From contig NZ_MCBX01000038.1 in NCBI RefSeq assembly GCF_001723685.1, positions 186,001 to 250,000 on the forward strand: a stretch of 64,000 bases of DNA. Reading direction: 5' to 3'. Positions 53,956 to 62,235 of this stretch are shown here, one piece after another. A program made the translations under genes and the position numbers. The notes below the pieces were generated by a model that was not told the origin of the DNA, ran no database searches, and saw nothing but the letters and a program-made list of their open reading frames with translations. The DNA is from Candidatus Marithrix sp. Canyon 246. Its GTDB lineage: Bacteria; Pseudomonadota; Gammaproteobacteria; Beggiatoales; Beggiatoaceae. Each line of letters begins with the position of its first letter. Positions within the stretch are counted from its first letter, which is position 1.

Positions 53956-55209
53956 AGTTTCTATAAGTGCCTGTTTTAGTATCTGGCATCCTTTTGCTAG
54001 TAATTTTTGATTAATAATCAGTGGCGGTAAGAGCTTAATCACCTGATCATTTCTACCGCTGCATTCTATAACAAGCCCTGAAGCAAAACCACATTTTGTT
54101 ACAGCCTGTGCCAAATTAGGCTTGCCCAATTTTGACATATCAATACCCCAGATTAAACCAAGACCACGAATATCAAGTTCAGAGCATAAGGGCTGAATTT
54201 CGTTTTCCATAAAAGTACGCAGATAATTTTCTTTTTGTTTGATTTCATCCACTAATTTATTATTAGACCAATAATGTTCTAATGCTGCTGTGCCGGTCAC
54301 AAAGGCAAGTTGATTGCCACGAAACGTGCCATTGTGTTCTGCGGGTTCCCATACATCCAGTTCTGGTTTATAAAGTGCTAGTGAAAATGGGATACCATAG
54401 CCACTGATAGATTTTGATAACAATACTATGTCCGGCATAATCCCAGCGCGTTCAAAAGAGAAAAATGTACCTGTACGCCCACAACCTGTTTGAATATCAT
54501 CGCAAATAAGCAAAATATCATGCTCTTCACACAAAGCTTTAATGCTACGCAACCATTGGCTGGGAGCAACAATAACACCACCTTCTGCTTGGGTGGTTTC
54601 CAGAATCATGGCAGCGGGTTTTTCAATGCCAGAGTTGGGGTCATTCAGGACATTACTGATATACTCAATAGTATCAAAGGAAGCCATAAAACCATGTGGA
54701 TAGGGCATAAAGGTAATATTGTTCAGAGGCACACCAGCCGCTGCACGATTGTATTTATTACCAGTTGCTGCCAGACTGCCAAGCGTCATGCCATGAAATC
54801 CTCCCATAAACGCGAAGATGCCTGAACGTCCCTTGACTTTGCGAGCTAATTTAAAGGCCGCCTCTACCGCATTTGTGCCAGTGGGGCCACAAAAATGCAC
54901 TTTGTAATCAAGCTTACGCGGTTTTAAGATATATTGATTGAAATCTATCAGAAACTCACGCTTGGCAGAAGTGTACAGATCAAGACCATGCGTAATGAAA
55001 TCGGCACTTAAATACTCAATTAGTTTTTGCTTCAAATAATCATTGTTGTGTCCATAGTTCAGCGCACCTGCACCAGCGAAAAAATCGATATATTGTTGTT
55101 CAGATTCAGTATACAAAATCGCGTCTTTGGCTTTTGTAAACACAACTGGAAATGTCCGGCAATAGGAGCGTACATTTGATTCTATTTCGGTAAATATTTG
55201 TGTACTCAT
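53917..55209 (-). CDS. dat: Diaminobutyrate-2-oxoglutarate transaminase
   Basis: 430 residues. Class III aminotransferase of the EctB/Dat type: NVRSYCRTFPVVFTKAKDAILY, DFFAGAGALNYGHNN, VHFCGPTGTNAVEAAFKLAR, FHGMTLGSLAATGN, LICDDIQTGCGRTGTFFSFE and the PLP lysine in LSKSISGYG. It makes L-2,4-diaminobutyrate from aspartate semialdehyde and glutamate. No other ectoine gene is present. Its start overlaps the decarboxylase stop by 4 bp, so the two act together. Confidence 0.92.
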   Translation of the reverse strand: MSTQIFTEIESNVRSYCRTFPVVFTKAKDAILYTESEQQYIDFFAGAGALNYGHNNDYLKQKLIEYLSADFITHGLDLYTSAKREFLIDFNQYILKPRKLDYKVHFCGPTGTNAVEAAFKLARKVKGRSGIFAFMGGFHGMTLGSLAATGNKYNRAAAGVPLNNITFMPYPHGFMASFDTIEYISNVLNDPNSGIEKPAAMILETTQAEGGVIVAPSQWLRSIKALCEEHDILLICDDIQTGCGRTGTFFSFERAGIMPDIVLLSKSISGYGIPFSLALYKPELDVWEPAEHNGTFRGNQLAFVTGTAALEHYWSNNKLVDEIKQKENYLRTFMENEIQPLCSELDIRGLGLIWGIDMSKLGKPNLAQAVTKCGFASGLVIECSGRNDQVIKLLPPLIINQKLLAKGCQILKQALIETLDSNALLPLSFN

Positions 55210-56702
55210 AGTAATGATATTTTTCGCATTCTTACCAATAAAGATTCAATATCGCTTAAACGTGTCATAGGATTCATTAGAGTGAATTTTAAGTAGGAAC
55301 GTCCATTGAATTTTGTGTAGCCAATCACCGCTTGCCCCGTTTGCAATAATACTAGGCGAATTCGATCATTAACAGTATCACACCAAAGGTCTTCATCCTT
55401 ACCAGCAGGTGTAATGGAAGGTCGGTAGCGAAAAACTATGGTATTGATGGATGGTGGCAAAGCCAGCTCAAAGTCGGTTGTTGCATCAATCAGTTTAGCG
55501 GATTGCTGAGTTAATTCCATAACACTTTCTATAATTTTCCCCAATACTGTTTGACCATAAGCTTGCAGGGTCATATAAACCTTTAAGGCATCAAAACGAC
55601 GGGTGGTTTGTACTGATTTTGTGACCAAATCGGGAAGGCCATTTCCAGCATTTGATTCTGGGTTTAGATAATCTGCATTCAATTTCATGAGATTAAAATG
55701 AGCGCGGTTATTTATTAGAAAAATACTAGAACTTATTGACTGATAAAACAATTTATGAAAATCTATAGTTAAAGAATCAACCAGTTCAATACCAGCCAAC
55801 CTGTATCTATGTTGCTCACTAAACATCAAGGCACCACCAACAGCAGCATCTACATGAAACCACAATCCAAGTTCCTGCGCACAAACACCCAAAGCATCTA
55901 ACGGTGAAATAGTTCCAAAGTCAGTTGTGCCAGCAGTTGAAACCAAAGCAATGGGTAAAAGTCCTTCATCTGTCAATGCCTTAAAATATTGCCTAACCAC
56001 ACTGGGCAACATATGGTGATGTTCGTCAAGGGGCAAAGAAACCACTGACTGATCACCCAAACCCAATAAACGGGCAGTTTGACGAATGCTAAAATGGCTG
56101 TCTTGTGAACAGATAATACGAAATTTATTAGCTTCGGGAGGTAAGCCTAGTTCTGAGATTGACCAATTAAAATGTTGTTGTGCTGCATAATCCCTAGCCA
56201 AAAGTAAACCCATAAAATTGGATTGCGTTCCTCCGCTAGTAAAAACACCATCAGCCTGTTCTCCCAAACTGTACTGCTTGCAGAACCAATCAACGACATA
56301 TTGCTCAACCAGTGTGGCGGCTGCACTTTGATCCCATGAGTCCATAGATTGGTTAGTAGCACTAATAATTACTTCTGCTGCAATAGAAGCAATAAGTGGT
56401 GGGCAGTGTAAATGTGCTATACAACGAGGATGATTGACATTAATTAAGTTTTCAACTATCTGTTCGCCAATCTGTTTGATCACATCAGGTAATGACTGAG
56501 TTTCCATAAATTCAGAACTGGCTTTCAGTTCACTCTGTAAGGCAGCAATGGATTTACCAGAATAAGCTTGTTCAAGTATAGCAAAATTTTCGATAATAAC
56601 TGTTTGCGTTGCATCCATAGCAGCACGGTAATTGTGCAAACTTACGGGAGAATTTGTCAAAAAATATTGATCAAGCGCCAGCAGCTTTGATTTTGTAGTC
56701 AT
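55206..56702 (-). CDS. ddc: L-2,4-diaminobutyrate decarboxylase
   Basis: 498 residues. Group II PLP decarboxylase: HPRCIAHLHCPPLIASIAAEV, GVFTSGGTQSNFMGLLLARD, ALVSTAGTTDFGTISPLDAL, WFHVDAAVGGALMFS and the PLP lysine in LTIDFHKLFYQ. With the overlapping transaminase it should form 1,3-diaminopropane, as in Acinetobacter and Vibrio. It starts 9 bp after the P-type ATPase gene on the same strand. A related siderophore-precursor role cannot be excluded. Confidence 0.9.
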   Translation of the reverse strand: MTTKSKLLALDQYFLTNSPVSLHNYRAAMDATQTVIIENFAILEQAYSGKSIAALQSELKASSEFMETQSLPDVIKQIGEQIVENLINVNHPRCIAHLHCPPLIASIAAEVIISATNQSMDSWDQSAAATLVEQYVVDWFCKQYSLGEQADGVFTSGGTQSNFMGLLLARDYAAQQHFNWSISELGLPPEANKFRIICSQDSHFSIRQTARLLGLGDQSVVSLPLDEHHHMLPSVVRQYFKALTDEGLLPIALVSTAGTTDFGTISPLDALGVCAQELGLWFHVDAAVGGALMFSEQHRYRLAGIELVDSLTIDFHKLFYQSISSSIFLINNRAHFNLMKLNADYLNPESNAGNGLPDLVTKSVQTTRRFDALKVYMTLQAYGQTVLGKIIESVMELTQQSAKLIDATTDFELALPPSINTIVFRYRPSITPAGKDEDLWCDTVNDRIRLVLLQTGQAVIGYTKFNGRSYLKFTLMNPMTRLSDIESLLVRMRKISLL

Positions 56703-56711
56703 ATCAGATAA

Positions 56712-58634
56712 TTATTTTTCCTTTAATAATGGAAATACTGCATTGGTGACACTAAGCCCCATACTTACCATATAAACAATGATGGCAGCCGTTAAACTTA
56801 AATTGAAGATTAAGACCCCTCCGACAATAGCAGCAGTTGGAATAACGCTTACTAAGAAAGTGTTCTTGAGGTTGACATCAAGCTGTTTTGCCAATTCAAT
56901 CAGTTCAATAAGCTGATCTAACTGTCCGTTCATCAAAACAACCTGAGCAGTATCAGTAGCAATGCTTGATGCACCGCGTAAGGAAACCGAGACTTCTGCC
57001 TGCTTAAGGGCGATCGTATCGTTGATGCCATCACCCATGTAACAAACAACCCTGCCTTCTTGTTGCATATTTTTGATCAAATTAGCCTTTTCCTCTGGCA
57101 GAGTTTCGGCAAAGTAATGTTCAATTCCCAATTGTTTAGCTAAATGTTGAGTTGGCTTTTCATGATCACCTGAAATGATGCAAATGTTGTAGCCTAGTGC
57201 CTTAAGTTTGCTTATAACTTCTACTGTGTTAGGGCGAATCCTTGCATGGAGTTCTATTGCCCCAACAATCGCTTCATCAATAGCCACATAAACTAGTGAT
57301 TCACCCAGTTCTTGAGATTCAATTTGCACAGCTTCTAATTGTTCAGGAAGAGACAGTGATTGTTGTTCCATAAAACGAAGGCTGCCAACTAATACCGTTT
57401 GTTCACCAATCATTACTTTGATACCATAGCCAGTTTCGTAAGCGGATTCTTGAATAGAAGGCAGCTTTATATCTTGCATCAAGACTTCTTCAAGGATGGC
57501 CTGAGCGACAGGATGAGTATGTTTACGTTCAGCGGCCCCAGCATAACGTAGAATCTGACTTTGGCTTACTTCACCACAAGCATGAATTTTGGCCACTTTT
57601 GGGATTTCTTCAGTAAGCGTACCTGTTTTGTCAAAAACAATGGTATCAACTTTACGTAGTATTTCCAAAGCGCGTCCATCTTTGACCAAGATACCACGTC
57701 GCAAAGCAATGTTAAGATAATTTAATACACTCAATGGCCCCACAGCATAGAGAGCATCGTCTAATGGAGACCAGAAAATGGCTAATCCACTGCTTGTTCC
57801 TTTTAACACGCTTGCCGCAGAACCCAACATCAAATAGGGCAATGCCAAGCGATCTGCCATGTCAATACTTCGTAGTTCAAGGGTGGCAGTAAATGATGTC
57901 ATTTCATTAAGGATCTGTTGAGTCTGGTTGGAAATAGTTTCTTCACCCGCTTTTTCGACTTCGATCAGAATTCGTCCTGTAAGCATCATAGTGGAAGCAA
58001 AGACGAAATCACCCACCTGTTTTTCAACAAGTTGTGATTCACCTGTCAACATGCGTTGATCTATAGCCGCATTCCCTTTGACGATTGTGCCATCTACGGG
58101 AATAATTTCGCCTGCCTCGACTACAAGAACGTCACCTGCTTGCACATCTTTCAATGTAAATTCAAGCTCAACTCCTTCACGCATAATATATACAACACGG
58201 TTTGATGGGGTAATAAAAACATCTGCCAGATTTTTAGTCGTCAGCCCTTTGGCTTTGGATACTATGTTGAGGGCGAAATACAAGAACCAGTAGGCGATTG
58301 CTGCTGCAAAAAAGTGACCAGTTAAAATGGTACCCGGTAGAACCATAGATTCTAATACCATGCGAGTAAAACGTCGTTTTTGGGTCAAATCATTATAGCC
58401 CTGTTTCCAAGTGGGCAAAACAAGGTAAACTAGTCCTCCCACTCCTAGCAATGTAAGCGGGGCAAAAAAAATCGGTCCAGATACGATACAGCCTAATGAA
58501 GTAGTCGCAATAGATAAATTTTTTTCACTTGGTGTTTTTTTTCTCGAATTTATTTTTTTCTCATTGCTAACTTTGCGTGACCTAATGCCAGTATACAGTA
58601 AACCACCAATAATTAGCCCACCAATAACTAACAT
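56712..58634 (-). CDS. P1B-like P-type ATPase without HMA domain or CPC motif (copy 2)
   Basis: 640 residues, related along its whole length to the gene at 51934. Motifs: LTGESQLVEK, FDKTGTLTEEIP, RKHTHPVAQAILEE, GDGINDTIALKQAEVS. The N-terminus is one membrane helix (LVIGGLIIGGLLYTGI), a basic stretch and the shared hairpin (NLSIATTSLGCIVSGPIFFAPLTLLG). The transport-site segment reads AIFWSPLDDALYAVGP: Pro is kept but both Cys are gone and two Asp follow. It is the first gene of an operon with the diaminobutyrate decarboxylase and transaminase, which points to a link with diamine metabolism. Confidence 0.88.
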   Translation of the reverse strand: MLVIGGLIIGGLLYTGIRSRKVSNEKKINSRKKTPSEKNLSIATTSLGCIVSGPIFFAPLTLLGVGGLVYLVLPTWKQGYNDLTQKRRFTRMVLESMVLPGTILTGHFFAAAIAYWFLYFALNIVSKAKGLTTKNLADVFITPSNRVVYIMREGVELEFTLKDVQAGDVLVVEAGEIIPVDGTIVKGNAAIDQRMLTGESQLVEKQVGDFVFASTMMLTGRILIEVEKAGEETISNQTQQILNEMTSFTATLELRSIDMADRLALPYLMLGSAASVLKGTSSGLAIFWSPLDDALYAVGPLSVLNYLNIALRRGILVKDGRALEILRKVDTIVFDKTGTLTEEIPKVAKIHACGEVSQSQILRYAGAAERKHTHPVAQAILEEVLMQDIKLPSIQESAYETGYGIKVMIGEQTVLVGSLRFMEQQSLSLPEQLEAVQIESQELGESLVYVAIDEAIVGAIELHARIRPNTVEVISKLKALGYNICIISGDHEKPTQHLAKQLGIEHYFAETLPEEKANLIKNMQQEGRVVCYMGDGINDTIALKQAEVSVSLRGASSIATDTAQVVLMNGQLDQLIELIELAKQLDVNLKNTFLVSVIPTAAIVGGVLIFNLSLTAAIIVYMVSMGLSVTNAVFPLLKEK

Positions 58635-58667
58635 ATTTTTGTCCTGAAAAATTGATCTGAATTTTTA

Positions 58668-58702
58668 TGATTATATCATCAAAATTTTTTTTATGTTAAA
58701 AT
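58668..58702. promoter_or_regulatory. Divergent promoter region with TGATnATATnATCA palindrome
   Basis: TGATTATATCATCA (58668-58681) precedes the extended -10 ATGTTAAAAT (ending 58702), spaced exactly as at 50626-50660. On the minus strand the palindrome holds TATAAT, with TTAACA 18 bp upstream. One operator could thus control both the DUF697 gene and the ATPase-ddc-dat operon. Confidence 0.5.
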
Positions 58703-58748
58703 TTGTTGTGGCTACTTAATTAGTAAGTTTTACAAAGTAAGGATAAAT

Positions 58749-59270
58749 ATGATAACTGAATCAAATAACACAAACGAAACGCCACTCCCTTCCATGGAAG
58801 AAAACCTACAACAACGGGTTGAAAGAGCTGATGAAGCTCATGAGATGGTCAAAAATTACGTATTTGGTGCTATGGCAATAGCGGCAGTGCCATTGCCACT
58901 AGTGGATCTGGCAGCAGTAACGGGTCTCCAAATTAAAATGGTACATAGCATTGCTAATAAATATGAAGTACCATTTTCTCAGAATTTAGTGAAATCACTG
59001 ATAGCTGCTTTAACCGGTGGTGTTTTAAGTGCCACAACGGCTACATCAATTAGTAGTTTGGTTAAAGTGGTTCCGTTTATTGGACAAGCTGCCGGTTTTA
59101 TTGGTGGTGCTGTTATGTTTGGTGCCACTTCTTATGCTATTGGTAAGGTATTTATTGAACATTTTGAATCGGGTGGCACTTTTCTTGATTTTGAGCCTGA
59201 AAACATGAAAGCGCATTTTCAACAGCTTTTTGAAGAAGGACAAAAGTTTGCCGCAAAAGACAGCAAATAG
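58749..59270 (+). CDS. DUF697 (YcjF-like) membrane protein
   Basis: 173 residues. DUF697 pattern: KNYVFGAMAIAAVPLPLVDLAAVTGLQIKMVHSIANKYEVPFSQNLVKSLIAALTGGV, in two or three hydrophobic segments, then VVPFIGQAAGFIGGAVMFG. DUF697 domains are usually fused to or next to GTPases; none is seen here. Its role in the P-type ATPase cluster is unknown. AAGGAT before the start is the ribosome-binding site. Confidence 0.85.
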   Translation: MITESNNTNETPLPSMEENLQQRVERADEAHEMVKNYVFGAMAIAAVPLPLVDLAAVTGLQIKMVHSIANKYEVPFSQNLVKSLIAALTGGVLSATTATSISSLVKVVPFIGQAAGFIGGAVMFGATSYAIGKVFIEHFESGGTFLDFEPENMKAHFQQLFEEGQKFAAKDSK

Positions 59271-59292
59271 TCAACTTAATTTTATTGTATTC

Positions 59293-59307
59293 AGACCTGT
59301 CAGGTCT
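59293..59307. repeat. Short CCTGTCAGG palindrome
   Basis: AGACCTG-T-CAGGTCT lies 11 bp before the ABC exporter gene. It is a short form of the dispersed repeat. Confidence 0.55.
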
Positions 59308-59317
59308 TTGAATTTTT

Positions 59318-60931
59318 ATGAAAATACTCAACTATCTTGAAGAATATGATGTGCCAATTGCTCAGATTGGATTTATGACTGCCTTATCAGGTATGGCTAA
59401 TGCGATGATATTAGTTATCATTAATACTGCGGCTGAAATGGTTTCAAATAATAACTTACAAACACAATATTTTTTGCTATACATTATTGCTTTTGTTTTA
59501 TATGTTTATACGCAAAGGTACGCGCTTTCTCAAACGGTGGTTGCGATTGAAAAGTTCATTCGCAAAGTCAGAGTTAGAATTGCGGATAAAATTCGCTCGG
59601 CAGAATTGCATTTCATCGAACATAGCAAACGAGGTGAAATGTACACTCAACTCACTCAAGATAGTAACATTATTTCTCAATCTGGACTGCTTCTGATAGC
59701 CGCTGCTCAATCTGGAATGGTGCTGGTTTTTAGTTTTCTGTATCTGGCTTGGTTATCTCCTGTCAGCTTTTTGATCACTATTGTATTTATTAGTATTTCT
59801 GTATCTATCTACTGGTTTTATGAGAAACAAATTTCTAAACAACTCCATATTGCCACCCAAAAGGAGGCGCAATTTTTCGAGTATTTCAGTCATATTTTAA
59901 ACGGTTTTAAAGAACTTAAAATGAATCGTAAAAAAAGTGATGACTTATTTGATCATATCGACATGCTTTCTCAGGAAACTGAAAAACTGAAAGTAAATGT
60001 GGGCTTACAACAAATCACTACTTTGATGTTTTCTCGTATATCTTTTTATCTGTTGTTGGCAATAGTGGTTTTTATTCTACCATCGCTTCACACCACTCAT
60101 GCCGATGAAATCTACAAGATATCAACGACGATTTTATTCATTATTGGACCAATAGGCATGTTGGTGTCATCTTTACCAAGCTTATCTCAAAGCAATGTGG
60201 TTTTAGAAAACTTAAGTGAACTTGAAGCACAACTGGATGAGGTTATTATTGAAATTTATTTTCAACAACAACCTATTACGTCTAATTTCAAGCAAATTCA
60301 GCTTGACAAAGCTACTTTTTCTTATCCAGATCAGTATGGTAAGCCTTTATTTTCTATCGGTCCCATTAATCTGGAGATTAAAAAAGGGGAAATGGTGTTT
60401 ATTGTGGGTGGTAATGGTAGTGGCAAATCAACTTTATTGAAATTATTGACAGGTTTGTATTATCCAAGCACCGGTTCTCTGAATTTGAATTGTGACCAAA
60501 TTGATCAAACTCAATATGCAAGTTACCGCGAATTATTTGCAATTATCTTTACTGATTTTCACTTGTTTGATAAACTGTATGGTTTATCAAATATTGATGA
60601 CAGGCAAGTTAAAGATTTATTACGCTTAATGCAACTGGATGAAAAAACCAAATATCGACAGGGAAAATTCACTCAGCTTGACTTATCTACAGGGCAAAAG
60701 AAAAGATTGGCTTTTGTAACCGCTATCTTAGAAAATAGGTCCATTTATATTTTCGACGAATTAGCTGCGGATCAGGATCCTCAATTTAGAAAGTATTTTT
60801 ATGAAGTTATATTACCAGATTTAAAACAACAAGGTAAAACCATTATTGCGGTTACGCATGATGATAAATATTTCCATATTGCAGATAGAGTATTGAAGAT
60901 GCAATCTGGTAAGTTAGTATATTATAAATAG
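59318..60931 (+). CDS. PvdE/YojI-type ABC exporter (fused membrane and ATPase domains)
   Basis: 537 residues. Six membrane helices occupy residues 1-290 (for example FFLLYIIAFVLYVYTQ-like YFLLYIIAFVLYVYTQRYAL and LFSRI..). The ATPase domain has Walker A VGGNGSGKSTLLKLL, signature LSTGQKKRLA, Walker B IYIFDELAADQDP and H-loop VTHDDKY. The LSTGQ signature is typical of the cyclic-peptide exporter family (PvdE, SyrD, YojI). It sits between DUF697 and the truncated ATPase. It may export a small product made by the cluster. Confidence 0.9.
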   Translation: MKILNYLEEYDVPIAQIGFMTALSGMANAMILVIINTAAEMVSNNNLQTQYFLLYIIAFVLYVYTQRYALSQTVVAIEKFIRKVRVRIADKIRSAELHFIEHSKRGEMYTQLTQDSNIISQSGLLLIAAAQSGMVLVFSFLYLAWLSPVSFLITIVFISISVSIYWFYEKQISKQLHIATQKEAQFFEYFSHILNGFKELKMNRKKSDDLFDHIDMLSQETEKLKVNVGLQQITTLMFSRISFYLLLAIVVFILPSLHTTHADEIYKISTTILFIIGPIGMLVSSLPSLSQSNVVLENLSELEAQLDEVIIEIYFQQQPITSNFKQIQLDKATFSYPDQYGKPLFSIGPINLEIKKGEMVFIVGGNGSGKSTLLKLLTGLYYPSTGSLNLNCDQIDQTQYASYRELFAIIFTDFHLFDKLYGLSNIDDRQVKDLLRLMQLDEKTKYRQGKFTQLDLSTGQKKRLAFVTAILENRSIYIFDELAADQDPQFRKYFYEVILPDLKQQGKTIIAVTHDDKYFHIADRVLKMQSGKLVYYK

Positions 60932-60939
60932 GAGTAATT

Positions 60940-61683
60940 ATGCATTATCTATTAGTATTTATTGGAGTAATTACCTATCTAGGTACCAAGTTATATGATG
61001 ATATCAAAACGGAAGTAAAATCAAATCCTAAAGGTGATGAAAATAAGCAATACATGGCTAATGTTGGAACCACAATTCAGAAACGCTATGCCATCGCATC
61101 AACATCACTAGCTCTAGTAACACTGGGTAGTTTATTTTTTCCAGTGTTGATTTTCATTAGCGTAGCAGGAATTATATATACCACGATTCCTATTTGGAAA
61201 AATGCGATTCATGGTTTAAAAAAACCTCAATTTGATATGGCAGTTTTTGATTCTCTTCTCTTTCTTTTGCTTCTTATTACTAGACATTATTTTATCTTAG
61301 CTTTACTTAATTGGATATATTACTTAAGCAAAAGATTTGCTTATCAAGTTAAATATATAGAACAAATAATCCGCGCAACACAAATTTATAAAAAAATGCC
61401 AAAAGTGGTTTGGTTACTAAAAGATGGAGTTGAGATCGAAGTGCCGTGTGAAGAGTTAAATATTGGTGATACTATTGTAATTAATGCCAATGAGGTTATA
61501 CCGGTAGATGGAGTTATTATTAATGGTACTAGCTTAATATATCAACATATTTTTACCAGCGAACTTCAATATTTGCAAAAAAATGTTGGGGATCAAGTAT
61601 TTGCTGCAACTATTGTGCTATCAGATAGAATTTATATTAGAGTTGGTAAATCAAGTTCGGAAACTCTTCTGGTTCAAAAATAA
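60940..61683 (+). CDS. Truncated P-type ATPase (membrane hairpins and actuator domain only)
   Basis: 247 residues, 8 bp after the exporter gene, with GGAG as ribosome-binding site. It matches the N-terminal third of the two full ATPases (RYAIASTSLALVTLGSLFFPVLIF, then WLLKDGVEIEVPCEELNIGD and NEVIPVDGVIINGTS). The actuator TGE motif reads FTSELQ, so it cannot dephosphorylate normally. It stops before the phosphorylation domain, next to a CCTGACAGG palindrome. It is either a decaying copy or a stand-alone regulatory piece. Confidence 0.7.
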   Translation: MHYLLVFIGVITYLGTKLYDDIKTEVKSNPKGDENKQYMANVGTTIQKRYAIASTSLALVTLGSLFFPVLIFISVAGIIYTTIPIWKNAIHGLKKPQFDMAVFDSLLFLLLLITRHYFILALLNWIYYLSKRFAYQVKYIEQIIRATQIYKKMPKVVWLLKDGVEIEVPCEELNIGDTIVINANEVIPVDGVIINGTSLIYQHIFTSELQYLQKNVGDQVFAATIVLSDRIYIRVGKSSSETLLVQK

Positions 61684-61687
61684 CTAT

Positions 61688-61721
61688 AGACTTGTCAGGT
61701 GTTTAAAAACCTGACAGGTCT
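61688..61721. repeat. CCTGACAGG palindrome at the end of the truncated ATPase
   Basis: AGACTTGTCAGG, then GTTTAAAAA, then CCTGACAGGTCT. It begins 4 bp after the stop codon, so it may mark the point where the gene was cut, or act as a terminator. Confidence 0.65.
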
Positions 61722-61753
61722 TTAAAAAACTATGTATATTTATCTGTTACCGA

Positions 61754-61951
61754 TTAAGCGGTCTCAGCAGCTACTGATTCTTCCTTTTCACCCATGAATT
61801 TTTTCATTGCCCAATAAGTGCCAGCACCGATTAGACTAGCACCAACCACGGCGACTCCAACAGGATGAGCTATAAGGAATGCTTTAGTAGCACCACCAAC
61901 TGTTGTTATGGGATGTGTTACTGCATTAGCAAGTACTGTTTCTGTTGCCAT
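61754..61951 (-). CDS. Small membrane protein, 65 residues
   Basis: It starts at ATG 61951 after AAGGAAC. An earlier in-frame start adds 13 residues without a ribosome-binding site. One hydrophobic segment (AFLIAHPVGVAVVGASLIGAGTYWAM) is followed by a charged tail (KKFMGEKEESVAAETA). The family is not recognised. Its place at the edge of the P-type ATPase cluster suggests that it could be a small subunit. Confidence 0.7.
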   Translation of the reverse strand: MATETVLANAVTHPITTVGGATKAFLIAHPVGVAVVGASLIGAGTYWAMKKFMGEKEESVAAETA

Positions 61952-61996
61952 TTTATAGTTCCTTTTTAATTTTAAAATATAGTTAAACAATACATC

Positions 61997-62167
61997 TTAG
62001 GTTTTTTTATCACGGCATGATACCAGTACCAAAAGCAGTCCGATAACTGGGGTGAAGAGTATAGAACCAAAAAAAGCTCCCCAAAACCCCAAGTTTCGAT
62101 TTCTACCCAAGAAACCAATGAATAAACATAGACCTATATTAAGGGCTAGGATTAAATAATAATGCAT
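61997..62167 (-). CDS. Small membrane protein, 56 residues
   Basis: The frame reads MHYYLILALNIGLCLFIGFL, GRNRNLGFWGAFFGSILFTP, VIGLLLVLVSCRDKKT. Two membrane helices are joined by a short basic loop (GRNRNLG), a common form in small bacterial membrane proteins. No strong ribosome-binding site is seen. It may be co-transcribed with the 65-residue protein downstream. Confidence 0.6.
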   Translation of the reverse strand: MHYYLILALNIGLCLFIGFLGRNRNLGFWGAFFGSILFTPVIGLLLVLVSCRDKKT

Positions 62168-62235
62168 AACATTAATTTTATGGTATGTTTACCATGCATA
62201 GTCTATTATATATCTTTTAATTAGCATTAGTCAAT

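Noticed and set aside
53917-55209. Ectoine biosynthesis (EctB)
   Set aside because: No ectA or ectC neighbours; the partner is a diaminobutyrate decarboxylase, so diaminopropane synthesis fits better.
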